DNA of 20,441 bases, from assembly GCA_003219925.1 (NCBI GenBank), contig QHQU01000042.1:1-20441 (forward strand). The letters are read 5' to 3'. Shown piece after piece: positions 1-7,412 of the stretch (positions are counted from its first letter, which is position 1; every line of letters begins with the position of its first letter). The translations under genes and the position numbers were made by a program. Under the pieces are notes generated by a model, which was not told the DNA's origin, did not search any database, and saw only the letters and a list, made by a program, of their open reading frames with translations. The stretch comes from Verrucomicrobiota bacterium (GTDB lineage Bacteria; Verrucomicrobiota; Verrucomicrobiia; Chthoniobacterales; UBA10450).

Positions 1-104
1 ATGTTATGGCGCGTGCCCGCATATTCTGGTCCGGGATTCCCCAGACCAGCGACCAAACGAATCTTACTAGGATTAGTTTCGCCCAACGGCATTAGATTCG
101 GCAT
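1..104 (-). CDS. pth: Peptidyl-tRNA hydrolase, N-terminal fragment (runs off window)
   Basis: Partial gene. Reading the minus strand from an ATG at 104 gives about 34 residues containing IRLVAGLGNPGPEYAGTRHN, the signature start of bacterial peptidyl-tRNA hydrolase (LxVGLGNPGxxYxxTRHN). Its asparagine and histidine lie in the active site. The enzyme releases peptides from prematurely dropped peptidyl-tRNAs in the cytoplasm. The frame is open from the rplY stop (146-144), so starts at GTG 128, ATG 104 or ATG 92 are all possible; none has a convincing Shine-Dalgarno sequence. I chose 104, which leaves a short leader before the conserved strand. It lies about 40 bp downstream of rplY on the same strand, an order (prs-rplY-pth) common in bacteria, so co-transcription is likely. 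The rest of the gene, including the catalytic aspartate, is outside the window. Confidence 0.85.
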   Translation of the reverse strand, partial: MPNLMPLGETNPSKIRLVAGLGNPGPEYAGTRHN

Positions 105-143
105 CGTGCGACGAAGCGCTCGATCCACCAGCAGAATGCAAAA

Positions 144-863
144 CTATTTCTTGGCCTCTTTTTCCTTGGCTGCCAGAGGGGCTGCTTTCGCTGCACCGGT
201 CGCCGCGGGCGTCGCTGCTTCGCCTTCCTCTTTCTTTTCCTTGATCACTTCCGGACCTGCCGCCGTTTCGGCGACCGCCGCTACCGGCTCTTCTTCAACG
301 GCCGGGGCCAGGACGGAGAACGCGGTAAGGTCGACTGGCGTTTTTGCAGTTACACCGTCAGGCAACTTGATGTCACGAACGTGAATCGAATCGCCAATAT
401 TTAACGCGGAAACGTCCACCGTAATCTTATCCGGCAGATCACGCGGCAGACATTCTACCGCCAGAACGCGCAGGCTCTGCTCGAGCAGTCCACCAAAATT
501 CTTCACCCCATTAGCTATACCCGTCGCCTCGAGCGGAATATCGGCCTCGATTTTTTCGTCCATCGAAACAGCATGAAAATCAACGTGCAACACATCACCC
601 CCCACCGGGGAATGTTGAATTTCCTGGATCATTGCCATGCGCGAGCTCTTTTCGCCGGCGACCTCGAGTTCTACCAAAATGTTTTCCCCGGACGCGTGAC
701 TCAGCATCACGCTAATGTCGCGACGCGAGACCTGCAGGGGCTGCGGCTTATCCTTGCCGCCGTAAACTATGGCCGGAATTATTCCGCGTTGCTTTAATTT
801 ACGCATCGCCGAGCCACCAGTGGTTTCTCGGCGCTCCGCTGTCAGTTTTACTTGCTTAGCCAT
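144..863 (-). CDS. rplY: 50S ribosomal protein L25 / general stress protein Ctc
   Basis: A 239-residue L25/TL5/CTC-family protein that binds 5S rRNA in the large ribosomal subunit. Residues 1-95 form the L25-type RNA-binding domain (KLTAERRETTGGSAMRKLK, then GIIPAIVYGG, and later the HVDFHAV stretch). Residues about 100-185 match the extra C-terminal beta domain found in the long Ctc form (IPLEATGIANGVKNFGG, then LPDKITVDVSALNIGDSIHV). The last 50 residues are a low-complexity Ala/Glu/Lys tail, which is common in this family and variable between species. The length therefore fits the long Ctc type rather than the 94-residue E. coli L25. The ATG lies 2 bp after the prs stop codon, so the two are almost certainly translated from one message. 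pth follows downstream. Confidence 0.95.
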   Translation of the reverse strand: MAKQVKLTAERRETTGGSAMRKLKQRGIIPAIVYGGKDKPQPLQVSRRDISVMLSHASGENILVELEVAGEKSSRMAMIQEIQHSPVGGDVLHVDFHAVSMDEKIEADIPLEATGIANGVKNFGGLLEQSLRVLAVECLPRDLPDKITVDVSALNIGDSIHVRDIKLPDGVTAKTPVDLTAFSVLAPAVEEEPVAAVAETAAGPEVIKEKKEEGEAATPAATGAAKAAPLAAKEKEAKK

Positions 864-865
864 GC

Positions 866-1807
866 TTAACCTTTGTCGTTATCGATTTTAAACAGCGACG
901 AAACCGATTCATCATTGTGAATCCGCTTCATCCCTTCGCCGAGAAGTTCCGAAACGCACTGCACCTCGACCGGAAAACCTTCGATCCTGCGCACCGGAAT
1001 GCTGTTGGTTGTTACTAATTCCTTAATTTCCGATTTTTGCAACCTCGGGATAGCGACATCGACCAGCACGGCATGCGCAACCGCTGCGTAAATATCGAGA
1101 GCGCCGTGTTTCTTCAAAATGGTGGCCGCTGAAGTGAGTGTGCCCGCCGTTTCGGTCAAATCGTCTGCCAGCAAAATATCGCAGCCCTCCACTTCGCCGA
1201 TCACATACAACGCCTCCGTTTCAGTGGCGCTCTTGCGCTGTTTGGCCACGATCGCCAGGCCCGCGCCGAGCGCCTGCGAGTAAGCCGATGCCATCTTCAG
1301 CCCGCCCACATCCGGCGACACAATCACGGTTTGCCGCGTCAATTTTTGCCGAAGATACTTGATCAACACCGGCATGGAGTAGAGGTGATCGACCGGAATA
1401 TCGAAAAATCCCTGCACCTGCTGCGCATGGAGGTCCATCGTCAAGACGCGATGAACACCGGCTGCCACCAGGAGATTGGCGATGAGCTTGGCCGTTATCG
1501 GAACACGCGGTTTATCTTTTCGGTCCTGCCGTGCGTATCCAAAAAACGGGATCACCGCGGTGATGCGATCAGCACTGGCTCGTCGCGCCGCATCCACCAT
1601 GATGAGCAACTCCATCAAATGGTCGTTAGTCGGCGGACATGTCGGCTGAATAATAAAAACATCGCGCCCACGAATGTTCTCTTCGATTTTGACATAGGTC
1701 TCGCCGTCGGGAAATGCGCTAATCGTAGCCTGGCCGAGCGGCACTCCAATGTAATTGCAAATGCGCTGGGCCAGCTCGCGGTTGGCCGAACCGCTGAATA
1801 TCTTCAT
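866..1807 (-). CDS. prs: Ribose-phosphate pyrophosphokinase (PRPP synthetase)
   Basis: Makes 5-phosphoribosyl-1-pyrophosphate from ribose-5-phosphate and ATP, for nucleotide, histidine and tryptophan synthesis. From the chosen start the product is 313 residues, the normal length for class I enzymes. It begins MKIFSGSANRELAQ, followed by FPDGE at 33-37, the ATP-binding segment FFGYARQDRKDKPRVP at 88-103, MDLHAQQVQGFFD at 124-136, SPDVGG at 164-169 and the PRPP loop DDLTETAGT at 215-223. The frame stays open upstream to 2017, but that extension is unlike the family and crosses an intrinsic terminator. ATG 1828 (MFALQPEMKIF) is the only realistic alternative start. The PRPP loop has Glu where most family members have Asp (DDxxDTxGT). 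It is the first gene of the prs-rplY-pth cluster. Confidence 0.95.
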   Translation of the reverse strand: MKIFSGSANRELAQRICNYIGVPLGQATISAFPDGETYVKIEENIRGRDVFIIQPTCPPTNDHLMELLIMVDAARRASADRITAVIPFFGYARQDRKDKPRVPITAKLIANLLVAAGVHRVLTMDLHAQQVQGFFDIPVDHLYSMPVLIKYLRQKLTRQTVIVSPDVGGLKMASAYSQALGAGLAIVAKQRKSATETEALYVIGEVEGCDILLADDLTETAGTLTSAATILKKHGALDIYAAVAHAVLVDVAIPRLQKSEIKELVTTNSIPVRRIEGFPVEVQCVSELLGEGMKRIHNDESVSSLFKIDNDKG

Positions 1808-1888
1808 CTCCGGTTGAAGTGCGAACATAGGCGGGCGCAAGATTACGCGTGAGGCGGGACTGTTTGCAACACTGCGCCATCCGATTCG

Positions 1889-1923
1889 AAAAAAAACGGA
1901 GGCGACAGTAACTGTCGCCTCCG
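1889..1923 (-). terminator. Intrinsic terminator downstream of the secreted-protein gene
   Basis: On the minus strand a near-perfect hairpin (1897-1923) has arms CGGAGGCGACAGT and ACTGTCGCCTCCG around a single base, effectively an 11 bp stem with a three-base loop. It is followed directly by eight U (1896-1889). It lies 30 bp after the stop codon recovered for the PEP-CTERM-like gene and before the prs start, so it should end that transcript and insulate prs. Confidence 0.9.
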
Positions 1924-1952
1924 CCAAACACCGCAATATGAACTCGTGAAAA

Positions 1953-2704
1953 CTATATGTCGCCCAACTGCCGCGCGTGACGTCGCCGCAAATATTGCGT
2001 AGCGAAGGCCAGTGCAAAAAAACCGATAATAGGAAACAGCGCGTTCATCTCGGGAATGGGCGCGGCATTCACCAGGGCCCACTCTTCGAACCCAGCTTGG
2101 CTATTATCGGTATTACCGAAGTGCGCATATAAATAGACGAAGTCGCTCGTCTTGGTGCCGGCAAAATCGGACGTCGGATATATGCATACATATCCCCGGA
2201 GCCGCTGCCGTGATTACGTGAAGCATCGAGGATGACGCTGTCACCGGAGCTAAAGGTGTAGCGCAAAGTTCCGAGCGAGCCAACGTTGCTGGTGGTCTGA
2301 CTACCCACTTTGGAGGTATAAAATTGCAGCTGATCCAGCGATATTAGTGACTTGCTGCCGCCGGGTTCATTGACGTCCAGCAAAAGTTTGAAATAACTGG
2401 CACCACCTAAAGTGACTTGCGTGTTTTGGAGATCGCCAAATGTGAGATCATGCGTCCACGGTCCCGCTTTATCGTCAAACGGAGTGCCGCCAGATGTATT
2501 ATAACCCTGTTCGACCGGGGAATTCTCCAGCCGCAAGAACGGTTGAATCACGCCAGTCCCGGTAGGCTGCGGGGTCGTGAAGACGAATTGCGCGCCGTTA
2601 ATTGTACCACTGTCATTGGACCCGGTGAGGTCAACAACCGTGGCGTGACCGACGGTTGTACAAATGATAATGGCGCCGATAAGAACGATGCCGCGAGCAA
2701 TCAT
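1953..2704 (-). pseudogene. Secreted protein with PEP-CTERM-like anchor, interrupted by an apparent 1-base frameshift
   Basis: The uninterrupted frame (2704 to 2069) starts with a signal peptide (MIARGIVLIGAIIICTTVGHA) and continues as a Gly/Ser/Thr-rich extracellular domain to about GDMYAYI near 2180. After that the frame turns into unlikely sequence. Shifting by one base restores PTSDFAGTKTSDFVYLYAHF, then NTDNSQAGFEEWALV, and a sorting tail: PIPEMNALFPIIG, hydrophobic FFALAFATQ, basic YLRRRHAR, stop at 1955-1953. This is the PEP-CTERM architecture (short motif, transmembrane helix, Arg cluster) processed by exosortase/archaeosortase-type systems. Adding one C to the CC at 2177-2176 would give one 250-residue protein. 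It is either a real recent frameshift or a sequencing or assembly error in a short homopolymer. The ligand and function are not recognisable. A strong terminator follows. Confidence 0.75.
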
Positions 2705-3327
2705 TTAGTCCCAATCCCACTTCTCATAAATGCGTCGCAACGTCAACGCCAAATCTCATGCCAGCTAAGTCAAAAACAGTAATTTGTGATCATCGCCACC
2801 GGATTATTTCGTAAAGGCAATGGTTATGTCCTCTTAGGGCCATAAAGATAGCTCGAGCAATGCAACATATTGGCATTCAGCGACTTAAAATCAGACTATT
2901 GCCCCAAGAAGGCATGATTGGGGTATAACGCTTGCTTTCATAATTACTATGATTATACGTGATACCCATAGGCAATCTCGGTCTGCTCACGGATTTGAGC
3001 CAGGCCCGAAACCCGGCGTGCCCTCCCCTTCGCCCAGCCGGCCATGCTATGGGCTTACCTCGGCTATTCCCCCCGGAACAAGCTTTTCCAAGATAAGAGT
3101 AGGTAGACCTTCCTCACACCGCGGCGGGTGACCCGTTTCGCTTGGAAAGAGAGTTTGATCCCCTTCCATGCTGAGCACAATCTCGTTACTCTGATGAGCG
3201 AACACTTAGGATTGCATATGGAACGCCGGAATCCTTGACGTGGCTTTTGTGAGCTCGTCTGGTTGATAGAGCTGCGGCCGTCGAAGTTGCGTTTGCACCG
3301 GACGGCGGCATAGTTCGCATCGTCTAA
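2705..3327. other. Intergenic region between secreted protein and desaturase genes
   Basis: This 623 bp stretch lies between two divergently oriented genes. The open frames inside it (2949-3131 plus and 3064-3390 minus) are short, rich in Pro/Arg/Ser and overlap the desaturase start in one case; neither resembles a protein family I know. A small inverted repeat sits at 2902-2923. I found no tRNA, no riboswitch core and no convincing promoter. It probably holds promoters for both flanking genes, and possibly decayed coding sequence. Confidence 0.5.
2902..2923. repeat. Small inverted repeat (possible hairpin)
   Basis: Arms CCCCAA (2902-2907) and TTGGGG (2918-2923) are perfectly complementary and flank a 10-base loop. 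There is no following T-run on either strand, so it is not an intrinsic terminator. It lies about 400 bp upstream of the desaturase start. No function can be assigned. Confidence 0.35.
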
Positions 3328-4290
3328 ATGAACGCAGCCGAAACGATCCATATCGAACGGCCCACGACCGATTCGAAGATTTTCGCGCATACGCGCTGGG
3401 ATATTGTGCCCGCGTTCGCCGGGTTATTTCACTTTTTCTACCTTCTGGCGATGTATTTTCTTTTCCCGTTCACCCCTCTCTGGGTAATGCTGATTATGGG
3501 TTTCGTCTACGCACTCATGATCAACGCCAATATCAATGGCGTCGCTCACAACTTCATCCATAATCCGTTCTTTCGGCCGGACTGGATGAACCGCATCTTT
3601 GGCGTGGTCGAATCGGTCGCCTGCTGCTTTTCGCAGACCTATTATGATGCGGTGCACATGCAACATCACAAGGGAAACGCCGATCGACCGGATGAGCATG
3701 GTGAAACCATCGATTGGATTTCTATTTACAAGCATGGTCATGACGGGGAAGCAGAAAATCCCTGGGGCTACGTCTTTCTCAGCTTCTTTCGCGATAATCC
3801 AGCAGCCATCAAACGCGAACTAGCCAAGCGGGGAAACGCCGATGTCCGCTGGGGCACGATCGAGCTCGCAACGTTTATTAGCGTGTTACTGATGATGGCC
3901 CTTATTGTTCCGACGAACCCGATTAGCTTTATCAACTGGCGTTACATGCTGTTCTTTCTTCCTTTTTTCTACTTGGGCCATTGCTTCAGCTACTTGAATG
4001 GCTACTTCCGTCACTATGGGGCTAACCCGGACAAACCGATCGCGTGGGGCGTAAGTAGCTACGGCAAGATTTACAACTGGATCTTCTTCTACAACGGCTA
4101 CCACGCCGAGCATCATTTTCGTCCGAAAGTGCATTGGACGAAGATGGAGCAATTCCAGCGTCAGATCGCCGAATTACAGAAACGGGAAGGCGTCCGCGTC
4201 ATCAATCGTGCCCATATGCTCGGCTTCCTCGATCCAAATTTACCTGTGCGCGGCAAACGTATCGGCGAAACGACGCGCGCCGTTTCCTAA
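3328..4290 (+). CDS. Membrane fatty acid desaturase family protein
   Basis: A 320-residue integral-membrane di-iron enzyme of the fatty acid desaturase/hydroxylase superfamily. Three histidine clusters are visible: HNFIH (74-78), HMQHH (110-114) and YHAEHH (259-263, HxxHH). They are spaced as expected for the two-iron site. Hydrophobic segments at about 28-49, 50-70, 181-199 and 203-224 fit four membrane helices with the histidines on the cytoplasmic side. The likely role is oxygen-dependent introduction of a double bond or hydroxyl into a membrane lipid acyl chain; the exact substrate (acyl-lipid, acyl-CoA or a carotenoid-type molecule) cannot be read from sequence. It is followed after 15 bases by a YejM-like envelope protein in the same frame, suggesting an operon for membrane lipid composition. 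Confidence 0.85.
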   Translation: MNAAETIHIERPTTDSKIFAHTRWDIVPAFAGLFHFFYLLAMYFLFPFTPLWVMLIMGFVYALMINANINGVAHNFIHNPFFRPDWMNRIFGVVESVACCFSQTYYDAVHMQHHKGNADRPDEHGETIDWISIYKHGHDGEAENPWGYVFLSFFRDNPAAIKRELAKRGNADVRWGTIELATFISVLLMMALIVPTNPISFINWRYMLFFLPFFYLGHCFSYLNGYFRHYGANPDKPIAWGVSSYGKIYNWIFFYNGYHAEHHFRPKVHWTKMEQFQRQIAELQKREGVRVINRAHMLGFLDPNLPVRGKRIGETTRAVS

Positions 4291-4305
4291 GAGCAATATC
4301 AAAAA

Positions 4306-6201
4306 TTGGCGAAGCTGCCACCGCACGGTCCGTCGGTTCGCTACGGAATTTTTCTCGTTGGAGTTGTCGCTCTCGGCACGACTTCGGCAGCGTTAGTCAG
4401 AATCCGCAGCGGCTTTGTTTACCCGCCATTCTTCGATCTTTTTCGCGCCTCCTTCTTTCTCCAATACGGTTTTTTCGCCGGTGCTATACTGGCGACCTTG
4501 CTAGCTCTTGCGTCGCGTTTCCATCTGCCGCGCGTAATTCAGTCGCTCTCTTATTTCGTCTTTCACGTCTGCCTCCTCTGGATCTTGAGTTGGGGCCTGG
4601 TTCATCGCGCTTTCGGAATTGAACTGAGCTTGGGCAGCGTGATGGATCTATTCGCCCACCCGCAATCGATCGCCGAGGTCGGATTTACCAGTACCGAGTT
4701 CGTTTCTACAGTGATCGGCGCGATTGCAATCGCTGTCCTGTTAGCCGCGATCAGCCTTGCGCTCGTTTCTCGTGTGACACAAAAGACCCGCGGGCTTTGG
4801 TCAGTCGCGTTGCTGATCGCTTTCCTATTCATCCACCTGCCGGTGCGCGCCTATTGCCTCTATCAAATCGATCGCAACCAGGCGGCCGTGCTCGCCTACG
4901 ATGATTGCGTCGCCTGTCCGTTACGCTCCGAAACGTTGATTCCGCATTTGCGCAACACGCGTTTCGCCACGGCTGATCTCGCTTCTTCTGAAAGCAATCT
5001 GCGCTACTACGAAAAGGTAAAGGCGATGCCGCTGCCGCAATTGTCGCGCCGGCCGAATATCCTTTGGCTGAACATCGAATCGTTTCGTGCCGATGCAATC
5101 AACCCAGAATCGATGCCGAACTTGGAGCGGGAACGGGAACGTTTCCAGATTCGCCTGCAAAACGAACATTGGAGCGGAGGCAACGCTACCCAGTTTGGTG
5201 TTTTTTCTATGCTGACCGGAGTCAGCGGACACCATTTCGCTAATTTTCAAAAATTCGCCGTTAAAGCACCATTTCTGCGATTACTACTCGCAAATGGTTA
5301 CCAACTCTGTGGAGGAAAAGGGAGCTATTTTAGTTTCAATCAATTGAACGCTCTGCTTCCGGAGGGGATGAAATTGCCGGAAATCCGGCGTGGCAATCCC
5401 GCGAAAGAAGATCGATTAACGATTGATTATTATCTGCGCGAACGGCAATCACCGTCGGTCGGACCGAGATTTGATTTCATTCCGTTTGATGCCACACACT
5501 GGCCTTATTGGTTCCCATCCGAGCACGAGGTTTTTAAACCAGCTCCCCTGAGCCAGAACTCGCAGCATGTTTTGCGTTCAACCACCGACATGCAAGGGGT
5601 GCGCAATCGTTATCGTAACGCCTGCCATTTCATCGACGAACAGATCGGCCGATTGTTTGATGACCTTCAACGGCGCCACGAGTTCGACAAAACGATTATC
5701 ATCGTGTTGGGAGATCACGGTGAAGAATTCCAGGAGCGTGGTCAACTTACTCATGCGGCTGTGCTGAACGATTTCCAGGGTCGAACTTTGTTGTGGATGC
5801 ATTTGCCTGATTTGCCGCCGGCCAAAATTTCCCCGGCCGCACCAACCACTCATCTCGATATCGTGCCGACGCTCCTCTCCGCGCTCGGGTTCACTGAAGA
5901 TATCCTTTTTACTCAAGGCCGATCGCTGCTCGAGCAACCGAAACGTCGCGACATTCTTGCGCTCTGCGAAAATGGTTTTCGCCAGCCGCTTTACCGAGCC
6001 CTCGTCACCCGTACCTACATTTCACGGTGGGCCTATCGTCCGCGCGAATATCTTTTCTCTGGAGTGCAACGGCGTGACGGAGAGCAAGTGTCGGGAGATG
6101 ATTGGCTGGGCGAGGTCCGCTCACATCTTAATGAGGCGGCGCAAATGTACGAAGTTTTGCCGGACGTTTCACAGCCACCTCGAAAATTCGACGGACCGTG
6201 A
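4306..6201 (+). CDS. YejM/PbgA-like inner-membrane sulfatase-fold protein
   Basis: A 631-residue alkaline-phosphatase-superfamily protein. The N-terminal 190 residues hold about five membrane helices (roughly 13-33, 50-70, 80-100, 132-155, 165-182). They are followed by a linker and a periplasmic sulfatase-type domain from about 249. Visible metal-site motifs are NILWLNIESFRADA (251-264, Glu258), the SGGNATQFG loop (290-298, Thr295 as a possible nucleophile position), FDATHW (394-399), and LGDHGEEF (468-475) with His483. The layout matches YejM/LapC (DUF3413 plus sulfatase), which controls lipopolysaccharide synthesis, and also lipid A/LTA phosphotransferases. I cannot tell regulator from enzyme. 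Start is TTG at 4306; the desaturase stop lies in the same frame 15 bases earlier, so no longer start exists. Probably co-transcribed with the desaturase. Confidence 0.82.
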   Translation: MAKLPPHGPSVRYGIFLVGVVALGTTSAALVRIRSGFVYPPFFDLFRASFFLQYGFFAGAILATLLALASRFHLPRVIQSLSYFVFHVCLLWILSWGLVHRAFGIELSLGSVMDLFAHPQSIAEVGFTSTEFVSTVIGAIAIAVLLAAISLALVSRVTQKTRGLWSVALLIAFLFIHLPVRAYCLYQIDRNQAAVLAYDDCVACPLRSETLIPHLRNTRFATADLASSESNLRYYEKVKAMPLPQLSRRPNILWLNIESFRADAINPESMPNLERERERFQIRLQNEHWSGGNATQFGVFSMLTGVSGHHFANFQKFAVKAPFLRLLLANGYQLCGGKGSYFSFNQLNALLPEGMKLPEIRRGNPAKEDRLTIDYYLRERQSPSVGPRFDFIPFDATHWPYWFPSEHEVFKPAPLSQNSQHVLRSTTDMQGVRNRYRNACHFIDEQIGRLFDDLQRRHEFDKTIIIVLGDHGEEFQERGQLTHAAVLNDFQGRTLLWMHLPDLPPAKISPAAPTTHLDIVPTLLSALGFTEDILFTQGRSLLEQPKRRDILALCENGFRQPLYRALVTRTYISRWAYRPREYLFSGVQRRDGEQVSGDDWLGEVRSHLNEAAQMYEVLPDVSQPPRKFDGP

Positions 6202-6210
6202 ATCTTTCAA

Positions 6211-6498
6211 TCAGGAAGAGCTCCAGCTCGCGCGCAGCTTTTCCTTTTTCTGCTCACAATCTTCCTGAAGCCGACGCACGTCCGCCGTCAATTGTTTCTC
6301 AAGCGATTCCACGTCATCGAATTTTCCAGCGGCGGCGGCCTTCGTAATCTGGTCGGTCAGAAAAATTTTTCTTTCCGCAATCTTGGCGTTGAACGAGGAA
6401 TCGATCTCCGCCAGTTCTGCCTTTTGCTCGGGGGTCAATGTTATAGTCGGCGAGCCTTTTTGCAGCCGCTCCATTGCCAGCTCGTAAGCGGACTTCAT
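6211..6498 (-). CDS. Small coiled-coil protein, conserved hypothetical
   Basis: From the chosen ATG the product is 95 residues: MKSAYELAMERLQKGSPT, then a TLTPEQKAELAEID segment and a long charged helix rich in Glu/Lys/Arg/Ala (AERKIFLTDQITKAAAAGKF, then ESLEKQLTADVRRLQEDCEQKKEK). The composition predicts an almost entirely alpha-helical coiled coil. There is no signal peptide or membrane segment. I recognise this as a recurrent small protein in Verrucomicrobiota genomes, but its function is unknown to me. The frame extends to an ATG at 6534 (12 more residues); I prefer 6498 because the conserved sequence begins there. It ends 9 bp from the convergent sulfatase-like gene and is divergent from the HAD gene, so it is probably transcribed alone. 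Confidence 0.75.
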   Translation of the reverse strand: MKSAYELAMERLQKGSPTITLTPEQKAELAEIDSSFNAKIAERKIFLTDQITKAAAAGKFDDVESLEKQLTADVRRLQEDCEQKKEKLRASWSSS

Positions 6499-6550
6499 CC
6501 TCGAAACCGTTGCTCGTTGCGTTGGCGAAATCAATTTCTAAGTTAGATCT

Positions 6551-7345
6551 GTGGACCGAAAGATTCGTTTGATCAGTACCGACTTCGACGGCACTCTCGT
6601 CGCTCATGACAGCGATCCGGTACTCGATCCGGGCTGCATCGAATTGATCGGGCAGTTGCAACGTCACGGCGCGCTCTGGACGATCAACACCGGTCGCTCG
6701 GTCGAACTGCTCGAATCAGGTCTGCTCGATTTCGAATTTCCGATTCGACCTGATTTCATCCTAACCAGCGAACGCGACGTCTTCCGGCCATCGCACAATG
6801 GCGGCAAGTGGGAGCCATTCGGTGATTGGAACGATCGCTGTGCGCAGGCCCATGCGGAGTTATTCAATTCCGCCCAATCCGTCCTGACCGAGATCATCGA
6901 TTTCGTGAACCGCAAAACCAAAGCACGCGTGATCTATCTCGGCCCTGCAGCCGAGGGCGTGGTTGCAACGAGCGAGGAAGAAATGGATCGCATCACGGAA
7001 TTCGTCGAGCAGGTGCGAATCGGACAGCCCGAATTTAATTATCAGCGCAACACCATTTATTTGCGTTTCTGTCATGCCGATTACCACAAAGGCGCCGCCT
7101 TAGCCGAGCTGTCGCGGCTGATCAACATTCCGCGCGAAGAGATTTTCGCGGCGGGCGATCATCACAATGACGTTTCAATGCTCGACGGGCGTTTCGCCGC
7201 GATGCCGGCTTGCCCCGCCAATGCGATCGACCAGGTGAAAGATGCAGTGCGCTCAGCGCGTGGCTACGTGGCTGAGCGCGAATTTGGTGCCGGCGTTCGC
7301 GAAGCCCTGTTGCATTTTCTGAACGGAGATGCGTTGAAGCGTTAA
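6551..7345 (+). CDS. HAD-superfamily hydrolase, Cof type
   Basis: A 264-residue cytoplasmic phosphatase of the haloacid dehalogenase superfamily. Motif I is STDFDGT (9-15) with nucleophile Asp11 and acid/base Asp13. Motif II is INTGR (45-49, Thr47). Motif III is Lys180 in DYHKGAAL. Motif IV is AAGDHHNDVSML (200-211) with Asp203 and Asp207. The large insert between motifs II and III is a C2-type cap, as in Cof/SPP-like sugar-phosphate phosphatases. The substrate cannot be assigned; sugar phosphates or phospho-cofactors are usual. The start is GTG at 6551 with no nearby ATG. The gene is divergent from the coiled-coil gene across about 50 bp and converges on the Mpv17-like gene. Confidence 0.88.
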   Translation: MDRKIRLISTDFDGTLVAHDSDPVLDPGCIELIGQLQRHGALWTINTGRSVELLESGLLDFEFPIRPDFILTSERDVFRPSHNGGKWEPFGDWNDRCAQAHAELFNSAQSVLTEIIDFVNRKTKARVIYLGPAAEGVVATSEEEMDRITEFVEQVRIGQPEFNYQRNTIYLRFCHADYHKGAALAELSRLINIPREEIFAAGDHHNDVSMLDGRFAAMPACPANAIDQVKDAVRSARGYVAEREFGAGVREALLHFLNGDALKR

Positions 7346-7380
7346 AAAGTTGGAGGGTGGAATTGGGGAGGCGCCAACCA

Positions 7381-7412
7381 CTTCAACCCTTCAATGCTTC
7401 AACTCTTCAACG
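7381..7412. repeat. Four phased copies of an 8-bp unit at a convergent gene end
   Basis: CTTCAACC, CTTCAATG, CTTCAACT and CTTCAACG follow one another without gaps. The stop codon of the minus-strand membrane protein gene (7393-7391) lies inside the second unit, so the array encodes its last residues (VEELKH). A complementary GTTGAAGC occurs at 7333-7340, at the end of the facing HAD gene, so a stem across the convergent junction is possible. Confidence 0.7.

Noticed and set aside
1843..2082. Minus-strand frame across the prs upstream region and the secreted-protein end
   Set aside because: It lies in the wrong frame for the PEP-CTERM-like tail and crosses the terminator; the shifted frame explains the region better.
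3145..3165. GAGTTTGATCC, matching part of the start of 16S rRNA
   Set aside because: The match stops after about a dozen bases and no other rRNA sequence follows, so it is coincidence.
2949..3390. Two overlapping short open frames (2949-3131 plus, 3064-3390 minus)
   Set aside because: Low-complexity Pro/Ser/Arg content, no recognisable domain, and the minus one overlaps the desaturase start.
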